Positions 25,925-35,733 of a stretch of DNA of 64,000 bases are shown here, piece by piece; positions within the stretch are counted from its first letter, which is position 1; every line of letters starts with the position of its first letter. The stretch spans positions 48,992 through 112,991 of the forward strand of contig NZ_JAFZKX010000110.1 of the NCBI RefSeq assembly GCF_017551775.1. The letters are read 5' to 3'. The position numbers and the translations under genes were made by a program. The DNA is from Fibrobacter sp. (GTDB taxonomy: Bacteria > Fibrobacterota > Fibrobacteria > Fibrobacterales > Fibrobacteraceae). The notes beneath the pieces were generated by a model that saw nothing but the letters and a program-made list of their open reading frames with translations, searched no databases and was not told the DNA's origin.

Positions 25925-27913
25925 ATGGATAAGATGGTACGAAATGCGCTGATGCGCGATTATATCGGTGCGGCGTTTTGCCTGGTCATGGCATTTGTTC
26001 TTCTCGTGTTGGGTACTGGCTGTTCCGATGACAAGCCGGTTTCGGGAGGCTCCGCCGAGGAAACGGGGATTATGGCTGAACTCGAAAATATCACTATCGA
26101 GGCAGCTGCGCGTAGTGTTGTCTTGCAATCGCCGGATGGCGACTCCTTGCAGGAAGGGGCGTTCGCCATGGAAGGCTATGCGTCGCGTTCCGTAGCGTGG
26201 CTCTATGAACTGGATTCGGTGAACTTCGCCGAGACGGGAGTTTCGTACTCGGACACACTTCAGAATTCCGGTGACAAGTTCAAGTTCAAGAACGTAACGC
26301 TTAAAAGCCCGTATGTCATGGTGCGTGTTTTTGGCAAGAGCATCAGCGGTTACGGTGGTAACGTGTTGGCTATTGTCGATGTCCGTAAAACGAAGGACGT
26401 AAACCTGAACCTGTTGACGACTCTTAAGACCTCGCTTTGGCGTTATTTGGCAAAGGAGAGTTCTAGTCACGACAGTCTTGATATGCGTGCTGAAATAGCA
26501 ACTTTGGAGGCGCTTGGCATTACATGCCAATTCAATGAATTTGAAAGCAAGAAAATTTTGGAAAATTCGGACTATGTCATGGCGGAGGCCGCTATTTCGA
26601 TAATGCTTACGTATGATATGTCCCATATTGAAAGGGCCTCTGTTAATCCGATCTTGGAAGTGCTTGAAGCGGATGGCAATTTGGACAACCTGGATTCGAC
26701 TATAAAGGAACGGTTTGAGAATAGACTTGCCCATGCTCTTAAGGGGAATCGATCTTACTCCAGCATGAGAGTTGACGTTCTGGATTCCTTGGCTTTGGGC
26801 GAAGATGTGAAGTCCTTCTATTGCCAAAGGCAAACCTTTATGAGGCTTCTGACTGATGTGTATGTGAAACTTGCGGGTGCGGGTCATTGTACGGAGGCTC
26901 GTGAAGGCGAAACATTGGAATTTCCCGATAGATTCAAAGTTGCTGTTACTTTGGCCTGCCGTTCGGGAGGCTGGAGGGTCGAGTTTGGCAAGGAAGGTAA
27001 TGAACTTCCGGAAACTGGGACGATGACGGATGCCCGTGACGGCAGAACGTACAAGACGGTGACCTACAATATCGACGGAAAGCCGCAGACGTGGATGGCG
27101 GAGAACCTGAAATACGCATATGGAAATTCCCATTGCCTCGCTGATGATGAACGTCAGTGTGAAGTGTTTGGTCGCCTTTATACATGGCGCGAAGCGATGG
27201 CTCTCGATACGTCTATCCTGTGGGATAAGGAAGACTGCATGGGTTACTACCGTGCTGAACTAGATACTTGTGCGGCGACGGTGAAGAATCTGCTTGATGG
27301 CGATACGACAAAGATTGACTCGCTTTGCGGCAACGATGCGGAAATAACTGCAATATGCGAAGAGGAAATGCTTGAATCCAATATTTATGCGAGATATAAT
27401 TTCCATAGGGCGATGGAACTTATGGACTCCGTGAATCACCAAGGCGTCTGCCCTGAAGGCTGGCATGTTGCGACGATTGATGATTGGAACGGCCTAACCA
27501 CGTACATAAGGGGAATGTATCGTAGGGATGAAATTGCGTGGTATCTGCTGCAGACCGAGTATACGGATGGGGCTGTAGGATTCGGCATGCGGCTCATGCT
27601 TGCTTGGGATGAAGTGGGTGATTATCATGTAAATATAAAAGTGGGAAAAAAGAGCCTTCGTCCACTCTATATCATCTACCCGTCCTATGCAACACCGGTA
27701 TACAAAAGGGATGACGTGTCTATGGTAGAGCCGAGTTATCTCTGGTCTATTGATTCTGCGTATGAATTGTCTCCGGAATATGGAAATATGTGGAGCATGA
27801 GAGAGGGCAATATGACGAATTGGCATGATTATTATGGTGAATTTGCTGTTGTAGAGTTCAGTAATCAGATGTGGAGCGAAAAGAATTCACCTGTCCGCTG
27901 CGTCAAGAATTAA
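25925..27913 (+). CDS. FISUMP lipoprotein (module A, first)
   Basis: 662 residues, SD GGAGGG before the ATG. Lipobox VLGTGC33, followed by the SDDKPVSGGSAEETG signature shared by all three large FISUMP lipoproteins here. A carboxypeptidase-regulatory-like part (SPYVMVRVFG...VDVRKTKDVNLNLLTTLK) and a helical middle follow, then a CTEAREGETLEF...ACRSGGWR motif. The FISUMP domain begins near residue 360 (MTDARDGRTYKTVTYNIDGKPQTWMAENLK), with a long insert between FGRLYTWREAM and CPEGWHV, and closes in SPVRCVKN. Surface-anchored, function unknown. Confidence 0.85.
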   Translation: MDKMVRNALMRDYIGAAFCLVMAFVLLVLGTGCSDDKPVSGGSAEETGIMAELENITIEAAARSVVLQSPDGDSLQEGAFAMEGYASRSVAWLYELDSVNFAETGVSYSDTLQNSGDKFKFKNVTLKSPYVMVRVFGKSISGYGGNVLAIVDVRKTKDVNLNLLTTLKTSLWRYLAKESSSHDSLDMRAEIATLEALGITCQFNEFESKKILENSDYVMAEAAISIMLTYDMSHIERASVNPILEVLEADGNLDNLDSTIKERFENRLAHALKGNRSYSSMRVDVLDSLALGEDVKSFYCQRQTFMRLLTDVYVKLAGAGHCTEAREGETLEFPDRFKVAVTLACRSGGWRVEFGKEGNELPETGTMTDARDGRTYKTVTYNIDGKPQTWMAENLKYAYGNSHCLADDERQCEVFGRLYTWREAMALDTSILWDKEDCMGYYRAELDTCAATVKNLLDGDTTKIDSLCGNDAEITAICEEEMLESNIYARYNFHRAMELMDSVNHQGVCPEGWHVATIDDWNGLTTYIRGMYRRDEIAWYLLQTEYTDGAVGFGMRLMLAWDEVGDYHVNIKVGKKSLRPLYIIYPSYATPVYKRDDVSMVEPSYLWSIDSAYELSPEYGNMWSMREGNMTNWHDYYGEFAVVEFSNQMWSEKNSPVRCVKN

Positions 27914-27923
27914 GGGGGAGAAC

Positions 27924-29852
27924 ATGTTTACTTTGAAAAAGGAAAAAATTTTGAGCCTTGCGGCTCTGTGCTCGCTGGCCTCGATGTTCGCGGCGTGTTC
28001 CGACGACAAGCCGGTTACGGGAGGCTCCGCCGAGGAAACGGGGATTATGGCCGAACTCGAAAATATCACCGTGACCGGGAATGCGTACTGCGCTGTCCAG
28101 GTTGCGGCCGGTGAGGATTCTTCGGGCCAGTCGGGTTTTGTCCTGGAGGGGTTCAAGGCGAGGACCGTCGTGTGGCTTGACGAACTGGATTCGAACACCT
28201 TCCTTGAGACGGGAAATACCTTTGTGGATACAATCTGGAACGATGGGGAAGAATACAAGTTCGAGAACATTACCCTGAGGAGCCCGTATGTCCAGATACG
28301 TGTTTTCGGAAGGAGCCTTAGCGGGGTGAACGGCCGTATGCAGGCGATTGCCGATGTCCGCAAGACAAAAAATATCAACGTGAGTATTTTGACGACGATG
28401 AAAAACGCTGAATTGCGTTATCTTGCCGCGGAGGGGGTTGACCATGCTGAATTGGGTTCCCGGTCGGAAAGGGAATTGTTGGATGCGTTTGGCATAACGG
28501 ACACGATAGCCTCGTTCGAAGAAAAGGAAAGCCTGCAGAATCGGAATTATGTGTTGCTCAATGCGGTAATGAAGATTTTAGTCGGGGGGAGTTATGGTGA
28601 TCCGATAGAATGGTATACGGTCGATTCGCTCAAGAGCTCGCTTCGAAGAACGGGTACTTTGGAAGGCCTGGATCAAGAGACGTGGGCTCGGGTGAAGAAA
28701 CGAACTGTCGATGAGCTTTTTGATTATAGGGAAATTGCGCATATCGGTCATGATGTCTGGGGAAAGGTGAAACTGGCGGAGTTGACCATCCCCGTTGAAT
28801 GGACAAGGGACTATGTCAGGTATATAGCAGGAATACTTGCCGCTCTTTCGGGCGAAGGCCTTTGTGTGGAATCTCGCGAAGGAGATGTGATGGAACTGGA
28901 TGTGCTCGGCACAATGCTTGTATGCCGTTCGGGTAGTTGGAGGCTCGAATATGGCGAGAAGGATGGTGCCGCTCCTGTTTATGGATCGATGACCGATTCC
29001 CGTGATGGCAGAACGTACAAGACGGTTACCTACGACATCGGTGGTAAATCATACACTTGGATGGCGGAAAACTTGAGGTATGATGACGGAGTAGGCCACT
29101 GCTATAAAGGCGAATCTTCTTATTGCGATGTGTATGGGCGTTTCTACACGTGGCGCGAAGCATTGGCTCTCGATACGTCTATAAAATGGAGCATGGAGGC
29201 TTGCCTGGAACATTATCGCCAAGAATATGCGGAGGAAATGACTGCCGATAGCATTGAATACTATATGGCCGAGTTTGCACTATGGTGTGAAGAAAAAATT
29301 GATGAATCTGGTGATTATTCCCTGTATAATTATAGTAAGGCGCTGGAACTCATTGATTCGGTAAATCTGCAGGGCGTATGTCCCGATGGCTGGAGGGTTT
29401 CTACTGGTGAAGACTGGAAGAAACTGGAAAAGTATGTTGTGGATAAGTATGGTGTGCCGCACGAGGACGCGATGCAGTACCTGTACCGGTCCGAATATAC
29501 GGATGGTCCGCTCGGTTTCGGTATACAGCTGTTGATTAAGGATGATTTGGAGGAAATGGAAGAAAGGAGACGGAGAAGGCAGGGAGAAAATTTGCCACCT
29601 ATGAGAATTATGCTTCATATTCTCGCTCCGGTATACGCAATTCCGCCGTATCAATTGGATTACGACGGAAATGAGTTCTCAGACTATTATTTGATGGGTT
29701 ATGGATGTTCTGTGGCTGATGATTTCTATAGCAAGGATTGGATCTTGGGTTGCGGGACGTACGCTACTGTTGTGGCTCCTAAACACTCACAATATTGGTA
29801 TAGTGAGGGATTGACGGAAACGAATAATTTCGTTCGCTGCGTCAAGAACTGA
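27924..29852 (+). CDS. FISUMP lipoprotein (module A, second)
   Basis: 642 residues, 10 nt after the previous gene and its close paralogue, clearly a tandem duplication. Lipobox SMFAAC25 and SDDKPVTGGSAEETG. Middle region with SPYVQIRVFGRSLSG...VRKTKNINVSILTTMK, then a CVESREGDVMEL...VCRSGSWR motif. FISUMP domain: MTDSRDGRTYKTVTYDIGGKSYTWMAENLR, VYGRFYTWREAL, CPDGWRVSTGEDWKKL, closing FVRCVKN. An Arg/Glu-rich stretch (EERRRRRQGE) interrupts the FISUMP domain near 545. Divergence is highest in the middle region. Confidence 0.85.
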   Translation: MFTLKKEKILSLAALCSLASMFAACSDDKPVTGGSAEETGIMAELENITVTGNAYCAVQVAAGEDSSGQSGFVLEGFKARTVVWLDELDSNTFLETGNTFVDTIWNDGEEYKFENITLRSPYVQIRVFGRSLSGVNGRMQAIADVRKTKNINVSILTTMKNAELRYLAAEGVDHAELGSRSERELLDAFGITDTIASFEEKESLQNRNYVLLNAVMKILVGGSYGDPIEWYTVDSLKSSLRRTGTLEGLDQETWARVKKRTVDELFDYREIAHIGHDVWGKVKLAELTIPVEWTRDYVRYIAGILAALSGEGLCVESREGDVMELDVLGTMLVCRSGSWRLEYGEKDGAAPVYGSMTDSRDGRTYKTVTYDIGGKSYTWMAENLRYDDGVGHCYKGESSYCDVYGRFYTWREALALDTSIKWSMEACLEHYRQEYAEEMTADSIEYYMAEFALWCEEKIDESGDYSLYNYSKALELIDSVNLQGVCPDGWRVSTGEDWKKLEKYVVDKYGVPHEDAMQYLYRSEYTDGPLGFGIQLLIKDDLEEMEERRRRRQGENLPPMRIMLHILAPVYAIPPYQLDYDGNEFSDYYLMGYGCSVADDFYSKDWILGCGTYATVVAPKHSQYWYSEGLTETNNFVRCVKN

Positions 29853-30154
29853 TTGCTGCAAAAAAGAAGGATCCTGGGAAGGAGATTTTGTTGACAATAT
29901 TCCTCTAGTAGATAGAGAGGTAGGAGGGGAGAGAAGGCGGGCTTCGGCCCGCCTTCTTGATTTGTATGGGGAAAGACAATTTGAAAACCCGTGAAGACGG
30001 GCACTTTTTTAAGATAATTTTTTTTTCAAAACGTGTTTTAGAAATTGAATGAATTTTTTTTGAAAATTGTATGCAAAATTATTCTTGATTTTGGGTGTGG
30101 AAGTAATGGGTTTATTTTTATTTTTTATTTCAATAACATAAAAGAGGTGGCTAT
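29853..30154. other. 302-nt intergenic region: purine-rich 3' end, terminator, AT-rich leader
   Basis: The first ~80 nt hold a purine-rich stretch with an SD-like TAGGAGGGG and no ORF, then the terminator at 29931-29960. The rest is strongly AT-rich with poly-T runs and leads into the SD AAAGAGGTGG of the gene at 30155. No clear -35/-10 pair was found. Confidence 0.6.
29931..29960 (+). terminator. Terminator after the module A lipoproteins
   Basis: A 10-bp GC-rich stem (GAAGGCGGGC/GCCCGCCTTC) with a TTCG loop, then TTGATTT. Its position and purine-rich lead-in (TAGGAGGGG) match the terminator after module B at 35734-35766. Confidence 0.75.
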
Positions 30155-32689
30155 ATGCTAAAAAAAATGTGTGCTTTGTTGTTGGTGCTGTTTGCCTTTT
30201 CTACGGCGGCAGTTGTAGATACAAATCTGACGACATTTGCTTATTCTCCGTTCCCGGTGTGGGGACTGAAGTCTTGGGTCAACGATGTAAATGTGGTTTC
30301 TAAGTATTCATATGCTCCGTCAACGGTGTATGATAATGGGACTTTCCATCAGTTTTATTGTTCTACCGGGAATGCTACGGATAATTTTTTTAATCCGACG
30401 CAAAATCCTTATCTTTATATGTCCTATGATCATATTCGTTACCGTACGTCGAAAGATGGCTACAATTGGTCGGCTCCCCGAGTCGTGATGACGGTTAATA
30501 AAAATAATGATGACATTTGTGCTTGTGACCCGACTGTTGTAAATGGTGGCGATGGTTATTGGTATATGCTTTATGGTGGAAATTCAGAGGAGGGTGTCGT
30601 AGGCGCGTATTTGGCGAGGTCAACTCTTATTCAGGGGCCTTATTATAAATATCTTGGAAATGGTAAATGGGAAACTGAACTTCAAAGTTCGGCAAAACCT
30701 AAATTTGTGCTATACAAAAATAATGAAAGTGCTCAACAACAGACTGTTGTTAAAAAGGATGATGGGTTTTATGTGTGGTTTGCTGACTTGGAAAAAGAAT
30801 TTAGATTTGTTCATGTAGAAAAACTGACGGATTTAGAGAATGTAGATTTTAAAGAAATTAAAACCCTTAGGTATAAGCATACGTATGAAAAAGACGCTTC
30901 CCATTCGTTTGCTATGACATTCAGCTTAGGAGATGTTCGTTATAATGCGGACCTCGATATTTGGGAATTGTGGTGTATATTTGGCCATATGTCGGAGGGC
31001 ATGTATGTGTCGCTTTTTACGTCGTCTGATGGGGTTGAATGGGTATGGCAGGATAGGAATCTCGGCCCGTATAATTTCATCCATAATGTCGGTGTGTCTG
31101 GTGATAAGTTTGGGATTGTTAAGAATGGCTGGCGTCTCGTTTCGTTCAGTGCGCCCCATCCTGGAACGGAAAATCCCAATACAGCTCTTTATATGACATG
31201 TGACGATATGAGATGCGATAGTACACAGTTGGGTGGTGCGTATGGTTATGATGTATATGAACAGAGCAAAGATACAACTAGACCTTTGATTGGTGAATGG
31301 TCTATGTGGCAACAGCTTGTAGACGGAACATGTCGGTTGGATGCGATAATATATCCTGATACCGGTTTTGTGTTTCCTGAAGGCGTGAAGTCGAAAACTC
31401 TTGAATATTTTACGGGCGATTTCGATGGGGATGGAATTTCTGACTTAGGTGCGTTTGAACGTTCGACAAGTAAATGGTATATTCGTTCTAGTCGAAATGG
31501 CGAGTATATTCATAATGGAGATTCTTATCTTCCCAGTTTGACCGAAAGATCTGAAATTATTGTGGGAGATTTTGATGGCGATGGCAAGACGGATGTTGGC
31601 ATGGTTAATAGGGGCTCGGGAAAGTGGTACATTCGTTCTAGCGTGAATAATGAATATGGAATCAATCATCATACCCCTTCTTCGCCGAACTATATTCCGT
31701 GGGGGTGGCAATGGGATTTGACGGCTAAGTCTGGTTACAAAATTGTTGTAGGCGATTACGATGGCGATGGAATAGCCGATCGCGCTGTTTATAACGCACC
31801 CTATTGGTATATCATTCCGAGTATGGCGACGGCTAAAAATATTAAGAAAGACTTCTTCGTTGCGAATGGAACCTATATTCCGTGGAAGTGGAATTGGCTA
31901 GGCATGCAAAGTAGTCATGTTGCTGTTTCTGGTGACTTTGATGGTGACGGCATAACGGACCGTGCCATTTATGGGATGGATGATACCAAGTGGTATGTGT
32001 TATCTAGCCGCTTGAATGAAACTCCTCTCACATGGCATTGGAAAGTTCCTATTGGGGGAGGGGATGACAAGAAACAAGAAGAAATATGGGGACATAATTT
32101 TTCTTCGGATTTGGAAGCCAAACCATATGCAGGGGATTACGATGGAGATGGCGTGGCTGATCTGGTTCAAGTAAATCTTTCGAGTGGAGAGTGGAGTATC
32201 TATAGCAGTATGCACGGCGTTACTCTGTCCCATAAATGGAATCGTTTGAAAAACGCAAAGGATCCTGTAATCCTTGTTGGCGATTTTGACGGAGATGGAA
32301 TGGCGGACAAGGCTTTTGTGGATAGGAATAATCAACACTTTTATGTTATCTCGTCAAGGGGCAAGCATGATGGTGTTAACGTAGAAATCAAGTCTATTAA
32401 GGAACTAATGAAAGAGAAATCTTTGAAAAAAGAGGGCTCTCATGGGCAAGAAGGGCCGAAGCCGGAAACTCCCGTTAGTAAGGTTCCTCCTGTGAACGTT
32501 TCTGTTGTTAATCGTGATGTCACTGTCGCGAATGTCCCGAATGGCGCTAAAGTCGTTGTCTTCGACTTGAATGGTAAAAATGTCTTTGATGCGGTGTCCA
32601 ATGGAAGTTCTGTGAATTTCCAACTCCCGTCTTACGGCAAGTTCATCGTTCGTGCGGGGGCGATGACGAGGATGGTTGTGGCTAAATAA
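30155..32689 (+). CDS. Secreted beta-propeller protein with FG-GAP repeats and C-terminal sorting-like domain
   Basis: 844 residues. Signal peptide MLKKMCALLLVLFAFSTAA. Residues ~25-400 have the YAPSTVYDNGTFHQFYC and CDPTVVNGGDGYWYMLYGG strands typical of five-bladed propellers of the GH32/GH43-like superfamily; a carbohydrate-active role is inferred. Residues ~412-745 hold six FG-GAP/VCBS-like repeats (GDFDGDGISD, GDFDGDGKTD, GDYDGDGIAD, GDFDGDGITD, GDYDGDGVAD, GDFDGDGMAD). The last ~65 residues resemble a sorting domain (VVVFDLNGKNVFD... FIVRAGAMTRMVVAK). The whole gene is AT-rich against its neighbours, suggesting acquisition or relaxed codon use. Confidence 0.75.
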   Translation: MLKKMCALLLVLFAFSTAAVVDTNLTTFAYSPFPVWGLKSWVNDVNVVSKYSYAPSTVYDNGTFHQFYCSTGNATDNFFNPTQNPYLYMSYDHIRYRTSKDGYNWSAPRVVMTVNKNNDDICACDPTVVNGGDGYWYMLYGGNSEEGVVGAYLARSTLIQGPYYKYLGNGKWETELQSSAKPKFVLYKNNESAQQQTVVKKDDGFYVWFADLEKEFRFVHVEKLTDLENVDFKEIKTLRYKHTYEKDASHSFAMTFSLGDVRYNADLDIWELWCIFGHMSEGMYVSLFTSSDGVEWVWQDRNLGPYNFIHNVGVSGDKFGIVKNGWRLVSFSAPHPGTENPNTALYMTCDDMRCDSTQLGGAYGYDVYEQSKDTTRPLIGEWSMWQQLVDGTCRLDAIIYPDTGFVFPEGVKSKTLEYFTGDFDGDGISDLGAFERSTSKWYIRSSRNGEYIHNGDSYLPSLTERSEIIVGDFDGDGKTDVGMVNRGSGKWYIRSSVNNEYGINHHTPSSPNYIPWGWQWDLTAKSGYKIVVGDYDGDGIADRAVYNAPYWYIIPSMATAKNIKKDFFVANGTYIPWKWNWLGMQSSHVAVSGDFDGDGITDRAIYGMDDTKWYVLSSRLNETPLTWHWKVPIGGGDDKKQEEIWGHNFSSDLEAKPYAGDYDGDGVADLVQVNLSSGEWSIYSSMHGVTLSHKWNRLKNAKDPVILVGDFDGDGMADKAFVDRNNQHFYVISSRGKHDGVNVEIKSIKELMKEKSLKKEGSHGQEGPKPETPVSKVPPVNVSVVNRDVTVANVPNGAKVVVFDLNGKNVFDAVSNGSSVNFQLPSYGKFIVRAGAMTRMVVAK

Positions 32690-32708
32690 AGCGATTGTCT
32701 TTTGAAAT

Positions 32709-32740
32709 CGGAGCTGGCGATTTGCTGGCTCCGTTTTTTT
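32709..32740 (+). terminator. Terminator after the propeller protein gene
   Basis: CGGAGCTGGC pairs with GCTGGCTCCG (two wobbles), 5-nt loop, followed by seven T. Confidence 0.8.
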
Positions 32741-32835
32741 ATTTGTTGTATATTGTGAAATTCTATGATTTTTATTTAAATATGTTAAAAATGCTTAAAA
32801 TCTTCAAAATAGTTAAAAAATATATTGTAAAACTA

Positions 32836-32864
32836 TTGACTTTTTAAAAATCTTTGTGTATATT
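32836..32864 (+). promoter_or_regulatory. Sigma-70-type promoter TTGACT-N17-TATATT, module B
   Basis: TTGACT at 32836-32841 and TATATT at 32859-32864, 17-nt spacer. The surrounding AACTATTGACTTTTTAAAAA is the same as in module A. Confidence 0.75.
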
Positions 32865-32914
32865 TAGAATGTGCCAAGCAGGAGGGGTTATTCTGTGGGC
32901 CAGATGGAGGAATA

Positions 32915-33745
32915 ATGAAAGATATACTTGAATATACGAGCTATCGCCAGTATATCGCGGACTATTACGCCGACAGGAAGGCGAAATCCGCATTTACTTG
33001 GCAGGAGTTCGCGACTTCGGCGGGGTTTACATCGCCGGTCTACTTGAAATACGTGAGCGAGGGACGCTTCAACCTGAGCGATGCCGCGGTAGAACGCGTG
33101 GCCGCTTCCATGCGCCTTTCCGGTTATTGTCTTGAGTACTTCCGTGAGATGGTCGGTTTCGACCATGCCAAGACAGACGCCGCCAAGAGGGATGCTTTCA
33201 ACAAGATGCTTGCGATAGCGGATGCACACAAGGCGAAGATTATAGAAGGAGATTCTTTCCGCTATTTCGATAGCTGGAGAAATCCGGTTCTCCGCGAACT
33301 TGCGCCCGCCATGCCGGGAGCAAAACCCTTGGCGCTGGCGCATGCGTGTCGCCCCAAGGTATCCGCTGCCGAAGTGAGCGAAGCGCTCAACTTTCTTGTC
33401 AAGGCGAACTTGCTCTCGAAGGATGAGGACGGCAACTACAGGCAGACCGACAAGGTCGTGACGACTGGGCCGATGGAGGTGACGCCCGTCGCTGTTCGCG
33501 GTCTGCACCGCCAGATGGGCGAAATCGCTCTCGAGGCCATCGAGGGAGTGCCGCAGGCTGAACGCCATTTTTCGGGCGTGACTTTGGGCATCACGCGCGG
33601 CGCCTACGACGAAATTGTTGCGGAGATAGATGCCTGCCGCAAGAAAATTATCGAGATTGCCACCAGGGACGACGAAACGGATGAAGTGTACCGTTTGAAC
33701 GTTCAGTTTTTCCCGATGACAAACAAACAGGAATTAAAAAAATAG
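32915..33745 (+). CDS. TIGR02147-family protein (module B)
   Basis: 276 residues, very similar over its full length to the product at 25082 (YRQYIADYYA, FTSPVYLKYVSEGRF, PGAKPLALAHACRPK, GVTPVAVRGLHRQMGEIAL-type segment, DEVYRLNVQFFPMTNK). SD GGAGG with a 4-nt spacer to the ATG. Likely DNA-binding by the N-terminal helical region. It is followed after 14 nt by a single FISUMP lipoprotein gene. Confidence 0.85.
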   Translation: MKDILEYTSYRQYIADYYADRKAKSAFTWQEFATSAGFTSPVYLKYVSEGRFNLSDAAVERVAASMRLSGYCLEYFREMVGFDHAKTDAAKRDAFNKMLAIADAHKAKIIEGDSFRYFDSWRNPVLRELAPAMPGAKPLALAHACRPKVSAAEVSEALNFLVKANLLSKDEDGNYRQTDKVVTTGPMEVTPVAVRGLHRQMGEIALEAIEGVPQAERHFSGVTLGITRGAYDEIVAEIDACRKKIIEIATRDDETDEVYRLNVQFFPMTNKQELKK

Positions 33746-33759
33746 GGTAGGAGGAAACC

Positions 33760-35670
33760 ATGAATTACGTAAAAACAGGCAGAAAGTTTATCTGCAATAT
33801 GGCGATGCCGCTCGCCATGATGTTCGCGGCATTCCAGGCAAGTACGCTTGTGGCGTGTTCCGATGACAAGCCCGTCTCGGGCGGCGCTTCGGAAGAGACG
33901 AGAGGCCTGGCCTCGCTTGAAAATATCACGATTGCGGGGCGTTCCTTGAACCTGTCCGTGTCGGCGCAGTTGGTGGGCAAGGGCGAAAAAGAACAACTGA
34001 CGTTTGTTTCGGGTTCAGCCTATGCGGAGGGGGCCCAGGTAAAGTTCTTCGGGGTCGATACGGCGACGTTCGAAGTTTCTGAAGAATCGTTTGCTCAGGT
34101 GAAATCGGACAAGGACGGAAAATTCGAAGTGGAGAAAGTTTCTCCCGAAAGTCCCTTCGCGGTTGTCGAGGTTTCCGGAAAGGTCGCCTTTAGTGCAAAG
34201 GCTCCCTATGGCAGGCTGAACGGGATGTATTCTTCCAAGGATATGTCGGGCCAGGCGACTTACCGTACGGTCGTCGACCTGCGCGAAAAGAAGGACGTGA
34301 AAGTCAACATCCTTACGACTTTGGCCGCAGCCCGAACCTTGACCCTTGCAAAAACGGGGCTTACCTTTGCGGAGGCGAAGGCCCAGGCGGAAAGTGATGT
34401 GCTGCTCGCGCTCGGAATACGCGATTCCCTGGATGCGTTTGACAAGGTGGACTATTCGCAGAAATCGAGTTCCATTTTCCCCGTGTTTATCATGGCCAGT
34501 TACCTGTTCGAGGGAGTCCCCGATGCGGTTGATCAAACTGCTGCGGATATCGATGAAAACGGTACCTGGAGATCGGTCGTTTTTAGCCGTTATCTGGATA
34601 GCAAGGGGCTGGAATACCGTTACCACCTGCTTCGCGAAATGGATTTCCTTGCCCTGCTGGGGCTTGGTTTGGGTGATATCCGTGTTGCGGAATTGGCCGA
34701 AAAGTATTTCTTCAATGTGGTTGAGGTGCTTGCTGAGGGAAAGGGACTCTGCACCGATGACAGGGAGGGCGAAAAGAATGGGTTCGGCCTATACAGTGAC
34801 TTCGTCTGTGAATCCGGCTATTGGGTGCTTCACGATAAGGAATCGGTTTACCAGAAAAAGCTCGGGACGATGACGGACGAACGTGATGGCAAGAGCTACA
34901 AGACATTTACCGTTGAGTACAATGGCGAGTCCAGGACCTGGCTGGCGGAGAACTTGAACTACGCTGTTGAAAACTCCTGGTGCTATAAAGACGATTCCGC
35001 CAATTGCGAAAAGTACGGACGCCTGTATTCGATGTGGTCTACTTTTGACATTCCCCGCGATACCCAGTACATCGCTGCCATGTGGGCGGAGGATTCTATC
35101 TCGAATCTTGAAGAAGAAAATCTCGGAGACGAGTACGAAGGGTATGCACAGGCTTACGGAGAGGCGAGAGAGCGCCTGTTGGGAGTGCTGGATTCGATGG
35201 ATGGTCAAGGTGTTTGCCCTGAAGGATGGCGAATCCCGACTCCGGATGATTGGGAACACCTGCTTAACGCCATCTACGAGGTCGACGAGAATGCCGACAT
35301 TGCCGCTGCCTTGAAATCTAAAACCTGGACGAAGGGGATTGACGGGCAGGATGTCGTCGGGTTCAACATGTTGCCTGCGGGTGTTGCTGACCGTCAGATA
35401 TACCCGAGCTGGATTGGCAACGACTACTTCCTTGGAGAGGGTGAAACGGCAGATGATTTCCCGTTTGTGAATGGGTTCATGGATTATGACTTGGAAAATT
35501 CGGCTAGCTATATCTTCTATGGCGAGCATGGCGAAGCGGAAGTAGCGACATCGCGTGTCAGTTTTGCGATTGGCGGAGTGTCTGCGCGCATTAGTGTTCG
35601 CAGTGATCGTATAACGGCGGGCGGCTCAGATCCGGAACAAGGCAATCCTGTCCGCTGCGTGAAGGATTGA
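33760..35670 (+). CDS. FISUMP lipoprotein (module B)
   Basis: 636 residues. SD TAGGAGG before the ATG. Lipobox STLVAC33, then SDDKPVSGGASEET. The middle has a regulatory-type beta domain (SPFAVVEVSGK), then VVDLREKKDVKVNILTTLAAARTLTL, then the CTDDREGEKNGF...VCESGYW motif. The FISUMP domain starts near 368 (MTDERDGKSYKTFTVEYNGESRTWLAENLNY) with KYGRLYSMW and CPEGWRIPTPDDWEHL, and ends NPVRCVKD. Shares architecture with the module A lipoproteins but is more divergent. Confidence 0.85.
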   Translation: MNYVKTGRKFICNMAMPLAMMFAAFQASTLVACSDDKPVSGGASEETRGLASLENITIAGRSLNLSVSAQLVGKGEKEQLTFVSGSAYAEGAQVKFFGVDTATFEVSEESFAQVKSDKDGKFEVEKVSPESPFAVVEVSGKVAFSAKAPYGRLNGMYSSKDMSGQATYRTVVDLREKKDVKVNILTTLAAARTLTLAKTGLTFAEAKAQAESDVLLALGIRDSLDAFDKVDYSQKSSSIFPVFIMASYLFEGVPDAVDQTAADIDENGTWRSVVFSRYLDSKGLEYRYHLLREMDFLALLGLGLGDIRVAELAEKYFFNVVEVLAEGKGLCTDDREGEKNGFGLYSDFVCESGYWVLHDKESVYQKKLGTMTDERDGKSYKTFTVEYNGESRTWLAENLNYAVENSWCYKDDSANCEKYGRLYSMWSTFDIPRDTQYIAAMWAEDSISNLEEENLGDEYEGYAQAYGEARERLLGVLDSMDGQGVCPEGWRIPTPDDWEHLLNAIYEVDENADIAAALKSKTWTKGIDGQDVVGFNMLPAGVADRQIYPSWIGNDYFLGEGETADDFPFVNGFMDYDLENSASYIFYGEHGEAEVATSRVSFAIGGVSARISVRSDRITAGGSDPEQGNPVRCVKD

Positions 35671-35733
35671 GTGCGTTAAATCACGAAATTAGGAGGAGGA
35701 GACCCCAAAAAGGAGGAAAAGGGGTAGGAGGGG

